A DNA stretch of 64,000 nucleotides, taken from Kitasatospora fiedleri. GTDB lineage: Bacteria; Actinomycetota; Actinomycetes; Streptomycetales; Streptomycetaceae. The translations under genes and the position numbers were made by a program. Below, in pieces: positions 10,184-18,267 of this stretch. The DNA lies in NCBI RefSeq assembly GCF_948472415.1, contig NZ_OX419519.1, positions 6,291,001 to 6,355,000 of the forward strand, read 5' to 3'. Each line of letters opens with the position of its first letter. Within the stretch, counting starts at the first letter, position 1. The notes under the pieces are model-generated. The model was not told the DNA's origin. It saw only the letters and a list, made by a program, of their open reading frames with translations, and did not search any database.

Positions 10184-10263
10184 CCGTCCCCCGCCGGGGC
10201 GTTCCCCGGGCCACCCGCAGCCCGCCGCCGTCCCGCCGCCGTCCCGCCGCCGTCCCCACCACG

Positions 10264-10295
10264 ACACCCCTCCGGCCGCCGCGCCGGAGGGGTGT
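10264..10295 (+). terminator. intrinsic terminator of pgm
   Basis: ACACCCCTCCGGC and its exact complement form a 13-bp stem with a short loop, followed by TTGCATTG, 81 bp after the pgm stop. Confidence 0.85.
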
Positions 10296-10312
10296 TGCAT
10301 TGTGATGCTGTC

Positions 10313-10328
10313 TGTTCGAAGATGTTTG
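10313..10328 (+). promoter_or_regulatory. candidate DeoR-family operator upstream of galT
   Basis: TGTTCGAAGATGTTTG is a direct repeat of TGTTYG with 10-bp period, 63 bp before the galT start. It matches the galK-side element TGTTTGAATGTGTTGG (complement of 12839-12854) at 12 of 16 positions. Confidence 0.6.
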
Positions 10329-10391
10329 TTGTGTCGGCTCACCCTGCCCCGCCCTGCCCGAGCCGCGCTGCGAACCACGAGGAGTGCCGCC

Positions 10392-11473
10392 GTGCACAAG
10401 ACGGTGACCGAGCTGGCCGACGGCCGCGAGCTGATCTACTACGACACCGAGCCCACCCCCCGCGACGCCGTCGACCGGCGCCCGCTGGAGCGGACCGCGA
10501 GCGCCTCCGAGGTCCGGGTCGACCCGTTCAGCGGCGACGCGGTCACCATCGCCGCGCACCGCCAGGGCCGCACCTACCACCCGCCGGCCGACGAGTGCCC
10601 GCTCTGCCCGTCCCGGGACGGCCGGCTCAGCGAGATCCCGGCCGCCGACTACCAGGTCGCGGTGTTCGAGAACCGCTTCCCGTCCCTCGCCGACTCCTCC
10701 GCCACCCACGTCACCCCCTGGTCGGACGGCCCGTACGCGCTCACCCCCGGCACCGGCCGCTGCGAGGTGGTCTGCTTCACCGCCGACCACGACGCCTCCT
10801 TCGCCGACCTCACCGAGGACCGCGCCCGCCTCGTCCTGGACGCCTGGACCGACCGCACCGCCGAGCTGTACGCCCGCCCCGGCGTCCGGCAGGTCTACTG
10901 CTTCGAGAACCGCGGCGCCGACATCGGCGTCACCCTCGGCCACCCGCACGGCCAGGTCTACGCCTTCCCGTTCACCACCCCGCGCACCGCCCTCGCCCTC
11001 GACCGCGCCGCCGCCCACCTCGCCGCCACCGGCCGCAACCTGTACGACGACGTGCTGGCCGCCGAACGCGCCACCGCCGGCAAGCCCGACTCCCGGGTCG
11101 TGCTGGCCGGCGAGCACTGGACGGCCTTCGTCCCGTTCGCCGCCCGCTGGCCCTACGAGGTGCACCTCTACCCGAACCGCCGGGCCGCCGACCTCACCGC
11201 CCTGGACGAGGCCGCCCGCGCCGAGTTCCCCCGGGTCTACCTCGACCTGCTGCGCCGCTTCGACCGCCTGTTCCCCGCCCCGGCCCCCTACATCGCCGCC
11301 TGGCACCAGGCCCCCGCCCCGCGTCCACCGAACTCGCCCTCCACCTGGAGCTGTTCACCCTCCGCCGCACCGCCGACAAGCTCAAGTACCTGGCCGGCAC
11401 GGAGTCCGGCATGGGCGCGTTCATGAACGACATCAACCCCGAGACCGCCGCCCGCACCCTCCGCGAGCTCTGA
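10392..11473 (+). CDS. galT: galactose-1-phosphate uridylyltransferase, frameshifted near the 3' end
   Basis: GalT transfers UMP from UDP-glucose to galactose-1-phosphate. DECPLCPS holds the zinc Cys pair, VFENRFPSL is a family signature and GHPHGQVYAFP contains the catalytic HPH. GTG 10392 follows GAGGAG with good spacing. The frame is intact to the family motif YIAAWHQAP near 11290-11315, then runs off; the expected C-terminus (ELALHLELFTLRRTADKLK and the stretch to GMGAFMNDINPE) continues in another frame to the TGA at 11471-11473. Adding one C to the CCCC run at 11317-11320 restores a full protein of about 360 aa. This is probably a sequencing deletion; a true pseudogene is possible. Convergent with galK. 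Confidence 0.88.
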
Positions 11474-11512
11474 CCCGCCGCCCGCACACAACCCCCGCCC
11501 CCGCACGGAGAA

Positions 11513-11543
11513 GGGCCCGCCCGGGAACCTCCCGGACGGGCCC
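11513..11543. terminator. bidirectional terminator between galT and galK
   Basis: GGGCCCGCCCGGGA pairs with TCCCGGACGGGCCC with one mismatch and a 3-nt loop, between the convergent stops at 11473 and 11588. Confidence 0.85.
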
Positions 11544-11587
11544 GCGGCCTTCCGCCCCCGCGGCCTTCCCCCGTCCTTCCCCGCCCG

Positions 11588-12745
11588 CTACCGCACCCGG
11601 TGGGCGCCCTGCGAGGGCACCGCCGGGAACGCGTGCGGGTCGGCGTACCCGGCCGCCGCGAACGCCTCGCGCACGGCCCGCTCGACCTCCGCCAGTCGGT
11701 CGGTGTCCACCAGGGCGAGCACCGAGCCGCCGAAGCCGCCGCCCATCATCCGGGCGCCCAGCGCGCCCGCCGCGTTCGCCGCGGCCACCGCCAGGTCGGT
11801 CTCCGGGCAGGAGACCCGGTAGTCGTCGCGCAGCGAGGCGTGCCCGGCGGTCAGGACCGGGCCCAGCGCCCGCGGGTCGCCCGCGTCCAGCAGCGCGATC
11901 GCGTCCAGCACCCGCTGGTCCTCCGTCACCACGTGCCGCACCAGCGGGCGCAGTTCGGCCGGCAGCCGCTCCTGCGCCGCCGCCAGCTCCGCCACCCCCA
12001 GGTCACGCAGCGCCCGCACCCCCAGCAGCCCGGCCGCCCGCTCGCAGCCCGCCCGCAGGCCCGCGTACGCGCCGTCGCCCAGGTCGTGCTTGACCCGGGT
12101 GTCGATCACCAGCAGGGAGAGGCCGACCGCGGGCAGGTCCAGCGGCACCTGGCGGCCGGCCAGCGTCCGGGTGTCCAGGAAGTAGGCGTGGCCCGCGACG
12201 CAGCAGCTGGACGCCATCTGGTCGAGCGCGCCGCACGGGACCCCGACGTACGCGTTCTCGGCGCGCTGGGCGAGCAGCGCCCGGCCGGGGGCGTCCAGGC
12301 CCAGGCCGTACAGCTCGTCCAGGGCGAGCGCGGTGGCGCACTCCAGCGCGGCGGACGAGGACAGGCCCGCCCCGGACGGCACGTCCGAGTCGAACGCCAA
12401 ATCGGCCCCGCCCACCGGGTGTCCGGCCTCGGCGAGCGCCCAGAACACCCCGGCGGGGTACGCCGCCCAGCCGGACACCGACCCGGGGGCCAGCCCGTCC
12501 ACCGCGAACTCCGCCACCGCGCCGTCGCCCTGCGCGCTGAACAGCCGCACCAGGCCGTCGGAGCGGCGGCGGGCCGCCACCCGGGTGGCGTGCGGGAGCG
12601 CGGCGGGCAGCACGAAGCCCTCGTTGTAGTCGGTGTGCTCGCCGATCAGGTTGATCCGGCCGGGGGCGGCCCACACGCCGTCGGGGGCGTCGCCGAAGGC
12701 GGAGGCGAAAACGGCGGCGGCATCGGTGGCGGCATCGGTGGTCAT
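11588..12745 (-). CDS. galK: galactokinase
   Basis: The 385-residue GHMP-family kinase phosphorylates galactose at O1 with ATP, the first Leloir step. The galactokinase signature GRINLIGEHTDYN lies near residue 20-33, the GHMP P-loop is DVPSGAGLSSSAALE, the catalytic Asp region is CGALDQMASS, and the C-terminal GHMP motif is MMGGGFGGSVLAL. ATG 12745 has GGAG 7-8 nt upstream; the longer reading frame to 12847 adds an Arg/Pro-rich, unlikely extension. It is convergent with galT and divergent from the DeoR regulator. A DeoR-type direct repeat lies at 12839-12854, about 94 bp upstream. Confidence 0.96.
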   Translation of the reverse strand: MTTDAATDAAAVFASAFGDAPDGVWAAPGRINLIGEHTDYNEGFVLPAALPHATRVAARRRSDGLVRLFSAQGDGAVAEFAVDGLAPGSVSGWAAYPAGVFWALAEAGHPVGGADLAFDSDVPSGAGLSSSAALECATALALDELYGLGLDAPGRALLAQRAENAYVGVPCGALDQMASSCCVAGHAYFLDTRTLAGRQVPLDLPAVGLSLLVIDTRVKHDLGDGAYAGLRAGCERAAGLLGVRALRDLGVAELAAAQERLPAELRPLVRHVVTEDQRVLDAIALLDAGDPRALGPVLTAGHASLRDDYRVSCPETDLAVAAANAAGALGARMMGGGFGGSVLALVDTDRLAEVERAVREAFAAAGYADPHAFPAVPSQGAHRVR

Positions 12746-12780
12746 CGGGCACTCCAGCGGGCGTTCAGCGGCGTTCACGG

Positions 12781-12810
12781 GTGGTCGCGGGTGGTCGCGG
12801 GTGGTCACGG
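12781..12810. repeat. three tandem decamers in the galK leader
   Basis: GTGGTCGCGG occurs three times in a row, with one substitution in the last copy, within the galK 5' region. Confidence 0.75.
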
Positions 12811-12838
12811 GCCGTTCACGAGCAGTCGGGCGGCATAT

Positions 12839-12854
12839 CCAACACATTCAAACA
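12839..12854 (-). promoter_or_regulatory. candidate DeoR-family operator in galK/deoR intergenic region
   Basis: On the minus strand ATGTGTTTGA is followed directly by ATGTGTTGGA, giving TGTTTGAATGTGTTGG. It sits in the only A+T-rich patch between divergent galK and the DeoR gene and resembles the site upstream of galT. Confidence 0.62.
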
Positions 12855-12950
12855 CATAACCCCACACCCGAACAGGGTCGGCGCGGCTCCGGCGAACTAT
12901 GCTGATCCTCTCCCACCCCGTCCCACCCCCAGCATCCGTGGAGGACCACA

Positions 12951-13733
12951 GTGACCACCGACGGCGGACTGCTCGCCGACCAGCGCCGGGCCCTGATCCT
13001 CGACCTGGTCCGCCGGGACGGGGCCGTCAAGGTCGCCGAACTGGTCGACCAACTCGGCGTCTCCGACATGACCGTCCGCCGCGACCTGGACGCCCTCGCC
13101 CGCACCGGCGCCGTCCGCAAGGTCTACGGCGGCGCGGTCGCCCGCACCACCACCGCGGACGAGCCCGCCTTCGAGGCCAAGTCCAGCCTCGCCGCCGACA
13201 CCAAGGCCGCCCTCGCCGAAGCCGCCGCCGCCCAGGTCCAGCCCGGCAGCGTGGTCGCCGTCTCGGCCGGCACCACCGCCTACGCCGTCGCCACCCGCCT
13301 GCTCGACGTCCCCGGCCTCACCGTGGTCACCAACTCCCTGCCCGTCGCCGAACTCGTCCGCACCCGCGGCGACGACGGCCCCGCCCTCCTGCTCACCGGC
13401 GGCGCCCCCACCCGCTCCGCGGCCCTGGTCGGCCCCCTCGCCGACCAGGCCATCCGCTCCCTCCACGTCGACCTCCTGATCATCGGCGCGCACGGCGTCA
13501 GCGAACGCGCCGGCCTCACCACCCCCAACCTCGCCGAGGCCCAGACCAACCGCGCCCTGATCGCCTCCGCCCACCGCACCGTCGCCGTCGCCGACCACAC
13601 CAAGTGGGGCATCGTCGGCCTCAGCAGCTTCGCCGCCCTCACCGACCTCGACTGCTTCATCACCGACCAGGCCCTCCCCGCCGAAGCCCGCACCGCCCTC
13701 ACCGAATCCTGCGGCACCCTCCTGCTGGTCTGA
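12951..13733 (+). CDS. DeoR/GlpR family transcriptional regulator of galactose genes
   Basis: The 260-residue repressor has an N-terminal DeoR winged helix (about 8-62: ADQRRALILDLV, VKVAELVDQLGVSDMTVRRDLDAL) and a C-terminal DeoRC sugar-phosphate-sensing domain with VSAGTTAYAVATRL, VVTNSLPVAELV, LLTGG and HTKWG motifs. Sensors of this class bind phosphorylated sugars or sugar alcohols. GTG 12951 follows GGAGGA at 12940-12945. It is divergent from galK across a 205-bp spacer containing a direct repeat typical of DeoR sites, and galT carries a similar site, so it probably represses galK, galT and perhaps itself until galactose-1-phosphate or a related ligand accumulates. Confidence 0.9.
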   Translation: MTTDGGLLADQRRALILDLVRRDGAVKVAELVDQLGVSDMTVRRDLDALARTGAVRKVYGGAVARTTTADEPAFEAKSSLAADTKAALAEAAAAQVQPGSVVAVSAGTTAYAVATRLLDVPGLTVVTNSLPVAELVRTRGDDGPALLLTGGAPTRSAALVGPLADQAIRSLHVDLLIIGAHGVSERAGLTTPNLAEAQTNRALIASAHRTVAVADHTKWGIVGLSSFAALTDLDCFITDQALPAEARTALTESCGTLLLV

Positions 13734-13841
13734 CCCCCCGTGACCTGACCCTCCGTGACCTGACGCCCCGTGACCCGTCCACCCCGGGCTCGGGCGAGGT
13801 CGGCACCACCACCCCCTGCCCGGTCGGCCGGACGGCCGGAC

Positions 13842-13940
13842 GGCCGTCGCGGGCACGAAGGTCTCGATGCCGCCCTGCCGGGGCGGGAAGTCGTCGGCGA
13901 CGATCAGGGTGGTACCCGGGGAGGCGTCCTTCGGAGTCAC
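13842..13940 (-). pseudogene. N-terminal remnant of a GT4 (PimB-like) glycosyltransferase
   Basis: From GTG 13940 the minus strand encodes a short peptide containing TTLIVADDFPPRQGGIETF, the hallmark N-terminal strand and glycine-rich loop of PimB-type family-4 glycosyltransferases. Homology stops after about 30 residues and no catalytic domain follows; the frame then runs into noise and the DeoR gene. It lies 84 nt downstream of the GT87-like gene on the same strand, so an old two-gene mannosyltransferase operon was probably truncated here. Confidence 0.6.
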
Positions 13941-14024
13941 CGGGAATCAGCGGACGCAGCAGGGCACGCCATCTCGCGGCCACACGTCGCACGGGGCCGG
14001 AACGGGACGACGGGGGAGCGGGCC

Positions 14025-15329
14025 TCAGCCGGGACGGTGCCGGGACGCGAGGCGGGTGAAGGCGGGCAGGAACAGCGGCAGCGCCAGGTAGCCGAAGCGT
14101 CCGGCCGGGGCGAGCAGGAAGGCCAGCGCCAGGCCGGCCGCCAGCCGGTCGGCCGCCGCGACCGCGCAGCGGGGCGGGCGGAGCAGCAGCGAGAGCGCCA
14201 CCGCCGCCCCGCCGAGCAGCAGCAGCCCGACCGCCGCGCCGCACCCGGCCGGGCCGAGGCCCGCGAGCAGCCGGCCCGGCAGCGGACTGGCCGCCGGGGT
14301 GGGCCACGGGCCCCGGCCGAGCGGGAACGCGAAGACCTGACGCAGCACCGGCCCCGGCGCGCGCAGCAGCCACGGCAGCACCAGCGCCGCCGTCCCGCCC
14401 GCCGCGAGCCCGGCGCAGCGCAGCGCCGCCCGCCGCCCGGCGGTCGCCGCGAGCAGCGCCACCACCACCGCGACGGCGGGCCAGGCCGTCCACTTGAGCG
14501 CCCCCGCGGCGGCCAGCGCCAGCCCCGCGCCGGTCGGCCGACGGGCCGCACCGAGCGCCAGGGCCAGGCAGAGCAGCCCGGTCAGCGGCAGGTCGACCCC
14601 GCTGGCCGCCGCCGCCAGCGCCATCGGCGGCGACGCCACCAGCGCCACCGCGCCCCACACCGCCCCGGACGGCCCGGCGTCGACCGACGGCACCACCACC
14701 ACCCGCGCCGGCGGCGGCGCCGCACCCGGCCCCGCCGCGACCGGCACCCGCCCCGACACCTGCGCCGGCAGCCGCCCGGCCCGCCGCACCCCGGCCCGCA
14801 CCGGGGACAGGCTGCGCCACGCGCCCCACCCGGCGGCCAGGAAGGCGGCGGCGCACCAGACTCGGGGATCGGCCACCGGCCCGCCGCCCCGGCGGAGCAG
14901 CGCGTGCGGCAGACCGAACAGGGCCATCCCGGGCAGGTAGGGAGTGACCTCGGCGGGCCCCGCCGGGGCGTCCAGGTACGGCGAACCGTGCGCCAGCAGC
15001 AGTTCCCCGGCCCGGGCCAGCACGGCCACCTCGCTCTGCCCGGCCCCGCTGCCGACCAGCAGGGCCAGCGGCAGCAGCACGGCCCCGCCGAACGCCGTCA
15101 ACACGGACAGCGCAGGAACACCCGTACGAGTACCCCCGCCGGGCAGCAGCGCCACCACGGCGGCCAGCAGGTACCCCACGGCGGCCACCGCCCCCCACAC
15201 CCGGTGCGGCCCGAGCGGCGACAGCAACGGGAACAACCCCGCCCAACCGGCACAGCCCAACCAGCCCGCACACCACCACACACGTCGTTCCCGTACCCGG
15301 CGACCGGGCCGGAGGCGTTGGTCGATCAC
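14025..15329 (-). CDS. polyprenol-phosphate-mannose-type mannosyltransferase, GT87/DUF2029-like
   Basis: The 434-residue polytopic membrane protein has about ten hydrophobic helices, starting with WWCAGWLGCAGWAGLF and running to FGYLALPLFLPAF. The loop after the second to third helix (YLDAPAGPAEVTPYLPG) and the later ASGVDLPLTGLLCLALAL / LKWTAWPAV segments fit the GT87/DUF2029 alpha-mannosyltransferases, which transfer mannose from polyprenyl-phosphomannose to phosphatidylinositol mannosides or other glycolipids outside the membrane. A Pro/Ala-rich linker near residue 190 is poorly conserved. Start at ATG 15329, no strong Shine-Dalgarno; later starts are possible. A GT4 remnant follows, consistent with a former glycolipid operon. 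The exact acceptor is unknown. Confidence 0.72.
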   Translation of the reverse strand: MIDQRLRPGRRVRERRVWWCAGWLGCAGWAGLFPLLSPLGPHRVWGAVAAVGYLLAAVVALLPGGGTRTGVPALSVLTAFGGAVLLPLALLVGSGAGQSEVAVLARAGELLLAHGSPYLDAPAGPAEVTPYLPGMALFGLPHALLRRGGGPVADPRVWCAAAFLAAGWGAWRSLSPVRAGVRRAGRLPAQVSGRVPVAAGPGAAPPPARVVVVPSVDAGPSGAVWGAVALVASPPMALAAAASGVDLPLTGLLCLALALGAARRPTGAGLALAAAGALKWTAWPAVAVVVALLAATAGRRAALRCAGLAAGGTAALVLPWLLRAPGPVLRQVFAFPLGRGPWPTPAASPLPGRLLAGLGPAGCGAAVGLLLLGGAAVALSLLLRPPRCAVAAADRLAAGLALAFLLAPAGRFGYLALPLFLPAFTRLASRHRPG

Positions 15330-15505
15330 ACCCCCATTCCAGTACGGCCGCCCCCCGCAGTCACGACACCCGGACGGAGACCCGGTGGTCGACCTTTCCC
15401 CACCGCCCCCTCCATCGAGCCCCCGCCCCCGCCCCCGCTTGCCGGTGCGTGCCGGTTGGGCTGGGCCGCTGGACGGTTCGCGGGGCGTTTGCGCACACTG
15501 GCTCG

Positions 15506-16366
15506 ATGAGGCTCCGACCGGCCAGCGGCCTGGAACTGCACGACCTGGACGTGCCCGACCCGGGGTTGCTGCCGTTCGCGGCGGGCAGCTTCGACGCCGT
15601 CGGGCCGCTCTCCCGGGCGGACTTCCCGCACCGGCACTCGTTCTACGAGCTGGTCTACGTCACGGCGGGCGGGGGGACGCACGTCATCGACCTGGTCGAG
15701 CACCGCGTCCAGCCGCCCGCGCTGTACGCGGTGCTGCCCGGTCAGGTGCACCGCTGGTCCGGGGCGGGGCGGCTCGACGGGTGGGTGCTGCTGTTCAACG
15801 AGGACTTCCTGCACCGGCATCCGGAGGACCTGGCCCTGCTGCGGGCCCTGGCCAGTGGCCCGGGGGTCCGGCCGGAGGGGCGGGAGCACCGCGAGATCCT
15901 GGGTCTGCTGCGGGAGTTGACGGAAGAGCACGAGGCCGGTCTGGACGGTGCGGTGGGCGTGCTGCAGGCGCTGCTGCACGTCCTGCTGGTGCGTGCGCTG
16001 CGGGTGGCCCGCGGCGGTGGCGGGGCCGCGGTTCCCCGGGCGGCCGGTCATCCGCTGGTCGCCCGGTTCACCCGGATGATCGCCGGCGCCGAACGCGCCG
16101 ACCGCTCGGTGCTCGCCATCGCCCGTGAACTCGGCGTCTCCACCGGCTACTTGCACGAGGTGGTGAAGGAGGCCACCGGTCGCACCCCGGCCCGGCTGGT
16201 CCGCGAGCAGCAGACCCTGGAGGCGAAGCACCTGCTCACCACCACGGATATGACGGTCCGTCAGGTCTCGGCGGCGGCCGGATTCTCCGACCCGGCCTAC
16301 TTCTGCCGCTTCTTCCGCCGCGAAGTCGGCCACACCCCGGGCGAGTTCCGCGAGCAGGCGAGCTGA
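15506..16366 (+). CDS. AraC family transcriptional regulator
   Basis: The 286-residue regulator has an N-terminal cupin-like ligand-binding domain (about 35-120; PHRHSFYELVYVTAGGGTHV, YAVLPGQVHRW) and a C-terminal double helix-turn-helix (about 190-285) with LAIARELGVSTGYLHEVVKEATG and MTVRQVSAAAGFSDPAYFCRFFRREVG followed by TPGEFR. ATG 15506 is chosen because the conserved domain starts soon after; an upstream GTG at 15449 would add 19 residues. It stands 272 bp upstream of the secreted intradiol dioxygenase gene on the same strand and may activate it in response to an aromatic or plant-derived ligand. The ligand is not deducible. Confidence 0.88.
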   Translation: MRLRPASGLELHDLDVPDPGLLPFAAGSFDAVGPLSRADFPHRHSFYELVYVTAGGGTHVIDLVEHRVQPPALYAVLPGQVHRWSGAGRLDGWVLLFNEDFLHRHPEDLALLRALASGPGVRPEGREHREILGLLRELTEEHEAGLDGAVGVLQALLHVLLVRALRVARGGGGAAVPRAAGHPLVARFTRMIAGAERADRSVLAIARELGVSTGYLHEVVKEATGRTPARLVREQQTLEAKHLLTTTDMTVRQVSAAAGFSDPAYFCRFFRREVGHTPGEFREQAS

Positions 16367-16377
16367 CGGCTCGGTGT

Positions 16378-16446
16378 CCCGGTGCCCCGGTGCCCCGGTG
16401 GCCTGACGGCCCGGTGGCCTGACGGCCCGGCGGCCCGGCGGCCCAA
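16378..16446 (+). repeat. low-complexity direct repeats between araC-type gene and dioxygenase
   Basis: Runs of CCCGGTGCC, then two copies of CCCGGTGGCCTGACGG, then CCCGGCGG repeats. The spacer 16367-16638 otherwise shows no gene. Confidence 0.65.
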
Positions 16447-16638
16447 CGGACTGGCGGTGGTTGAGGAATGCACCACGTCCCGCCGACCCCGTCCATCGAC
16501 GGTCCGGCCGGGCAGGGCCTAGCGTCGGAGGCACCCCACAGCGCCGCCGCGCCGGGAGGCCCGACCCCGTCGCATGTCATGTCCAGCCCAAGAGGCTCCG
16601 GGCGGGCGGCGACCACCGCAGCAGTCGAACGGAGAGCC

Positions 16639-17517
16639 ATGCCCACCCCCCACAACCCGCTGGACGGCCTGAGCGAACTGGCCGATCGCCGGATCAGCCG
16701 CAAGGGCCTGCTCAAGGCGGCCGCCCTGGCCGGCGCCGCGCCGGTCCTGATCGGCGGCGGCGTCGCCCTGGCCCGCGACGCGGTCGCCGCCGACGTCCCG
16801 GCCCCGCTCACCCCCCAGTGCAGCGACGGGCACACCACCGAGGAGCAGATCGAGGGCCCGTACTTCAAGCCCGGCTCCCCGCTGCGCACCAACCTGGTCA
16901 CCAGCGGCACCCCCGGCACCCCGCTGACCGTCAGCGGCTACGTCTTCGGCCGGAACTGCCTGCCGATCCCCGGCGCCCTGCTGGACTTCTGGCAGGCCGA
17001 CACCAACGGCACCTACGACAACTCCGGCTACACCTTCCGCGGCCACCAGTTCAGCGCCGCCAACGGCGCGTACACGCTGACCACGATCGTCCCCGGCCTC
17101 TACCCGGGCCGCACCCGGCACCTCCACGTCAAGGTGCAGGCCCCCGGGCAGCCGATCCTCACCACCCAGCTGTACTTCCCGAACGAGCCGCGCAACTCCA
17201 CCGACACCATCTTCGACCCGGACCTGGTGATGACGGTCCGCCAGGTCGGCAACGGGCGCGAGGCCAGCTTCGACTTCGTGCTCAACGTCAACGGCACCGG
17301 CACGCCCGGCCCCAGCGGCAGCCCGACCCAGGGCTCGCCGAGCCCCAGCCCGAGCGCCTCCACCCCCGGCGGCTCCACCACCTGGGCGGTCGGCGCCAGT
17401 TACAAGGCCGGCGACCTGGTCACCTACAACGGCGTCGGCTACGTCTGCCTCCAGGGCCACATCGCGTACGCGGGCTGGGAGCCGCCGAACGTCCCGGCCC
17501 TCTGGCAGCGCCGCTGA
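16639..17517 (+). CDS. secreted intradiol ring-cleavage dioxygenase with C-terminal CBM5/12
   Basis: The 292-residue exported protein is predicted to cleave catechol-type rings between the hydroxyls using Fe(III). A leader with RRISRKGLLKAAALAGAAPV (about 15-35) resembles a Tat signal. The dioxygenase domain (about 55-215) shows EGPYFK (Tyr ligand), FWQADTNGTYDNSGYTFRG, and LYPGRTRHLHVKV with the Tyr and His-x-His iron ligands. A Ser/Pro/Gly linker (about 223-245) leads to a CBM5/12 module (WAVGASYKAGDLVTYNG ... WEPPNVPALWQ), which binds chitin, cellulose or lignin surfaces. The same fusion is described in cellulolytic Streptomyces sp. SirexAA-E (SACTE_2871). ATG 16639 has CGGAGAG upstream. 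An AraC regulator precedes it. Likely role: extracellular breakdown of lignin-derived aromatics. Confidence 0.93.
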   Translation: MPTPHNPLDGLSELADRRISRKGLLKAAALAGAAPVLIGGGVALARDAVAADVPAPLTPQCSDGHTTEEQIEGPYFKPGSPLRTNLVTSGTPGTPLTVSGYVFGRNCLPIPGALLDFWQADTNGTYDNSGYTFRGHQFSAANGAYTLTTIVPGLYPGRTRHLHVKVQAPGQPILTTQLYFPNEPRNSTDTIFDPDLVMTVRQVGNGREASFDFVLNVNGTGTPGPSGSPTQGSPSPSPSASTPGGSTTWAVGASYKAGDLVTYNGVGYVCLQGHIAYAGWEPPNVPALWQRR

Positions 17518-17530
17518 CCGTCCCCGTTCC

Positions 17531-17573
17531 CGCCGCTGACCGACCCCACCCCCACGTGGGGCGGTCAGCGGCG
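17531..17573 (+). terminator. hairpin after the dioxygenase gene
   Basis: CGCCGCTGACCG pairs with CGGTCAGCGGCG, with a second inner CCCCAC/GTGGGG stem. It begins 14 nt after the stop codon. Confidence 0.82.
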
Positions 17574-17591
17574 ACAGCCACCCGAACCGGC

Positions 17592-17690
17592 GGCGCGGCC
17601 CACTCCCCGGGAGGGGAACCCCGGGCGACCGGGGCCGCGCCCGCCGAACGCCGTGACGGCCCGCGTGCGGGGTGCCCGGGCCGTCACGGC
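17592..17690. repeat. two further inverted repeats before cutA
   Basis: GGCGCGGCCC (17592-17601) pairs with GGGCCGCGCC (17632-17641), and GCCGTGACGGCCCG (17650-17663) pairs with its complement at 17677-17690. With the hairpin at 17531 they make three consecutive stem-loops. Confidence 0.75.
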
Positions 17691-17740
17691 ACCCCGCCGG
17701 GAACCCGCCGGGCCACCGCTCCGGAACCCGCCGGGCCCCG

Positions 17741-17746
17741 TACGCT
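17741..17746 (+). promoter_or_regulatory. -10 box for leaderless cutA
   Basis: TACGCT lies 6 nt before the cutA ATG and no Shine-Dalgarno is present. Confidence 0.5.
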
Positions 17747-17752
17747 CGGCCC

Positions 17753-18109
17753 ATGACCGAGCAGCAGCCCCAGCCCCCGCACCGGTACCTGGTGGTGACG
17801 ACCACCCACGAGGACGAGGCCGCCGCCCGCGCCCTCGCCGCCACCCTGGTCCGCGAACGCCTCGCCGCCTGCGCGCAGGTGCACCCCGTCCGCTCGGTGT
17901 ACTGGTGGGACGGCGAGGTCCAGGACGCCCCCGAGTGGCGCGTCGACCTCAAGACCCCGGCCGCGCTGGCCGACCGCCTCGTCACCAGGATCGGCGAACT
18001 GCACAGCTACGACACCCCGGAGGTGATCGCCGTGCCGGTGGCCGCCGGGTCCCCCGCCTACCTCGCCTGGCTCGACACCGAGACCGTCCCCACCGGCCGG
18101 GCCGAGTAG
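17753..18109 (+). CDS. cutA: CutA1 divalent-cation tolerance protein
   Basis: The 118-residue small trimeric protein belongs to the CutA1/PII-like ferredoxin-fold family. The family motifs are present in order: VVTTTHEDEAAARALAATLVRERLAACAQV, PVRSVYWWDGEVQDAPEW, LKTP and TPEVIAVPVAAGSPAYLAWL. CutA was named for copper tolerance in E. coli, but its biochemical role is still debated (metal or nucleotide binding, signalling). Start ATG 17753, probably leaderless. It is followed by a very strong hairpin before the convergent secreted repeat protein. Confidence 0.93.
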   Translation: MTEQQPQPPHRYLVVTTTHEDEAAARALAATLVRERLAACAQVHPVRSVYWWDGEVQDAPEWRVDLKTPAALADRLVTRIGELHSYDTPEVIAVPVAAGSPAYLAWLDTETVPTGRAE

Positions 18110-18132
18110 CACCCGGGCGGCGGACGGCGGAC

Positions 18133-18172
18133 GGCGGCCGGCCCGCCGTCCGCCGACGGCGGGCCGGCCGCC
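18133..18172. terminator. bidirectional terminator between cutA and the secreted repeat protein
   Basis: A perfect 18-bp GC stem with a CGCC loop, starting about 24 nt after the cutA stop and about 95 bp downstream of the convergent gene. Confidence 0.88.
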
Positions 18173-18267
18173 CGCGCGTCCCGCCGGTGGGTGGCCGCCG
18201 GGCCGTTCCCACCGGCGGGTCACCTAGCGGGTCACCCCCCGGATCGCCGCGCGGGCCGCCTCGCGGA

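Noticed and set aside
16251..16263. A third TGACGGTCCGTCA palindrome
   Set aside because: It lies in the AraC HTH coding sequence (MTVRQ codons), so ordinary codon usage explains it.
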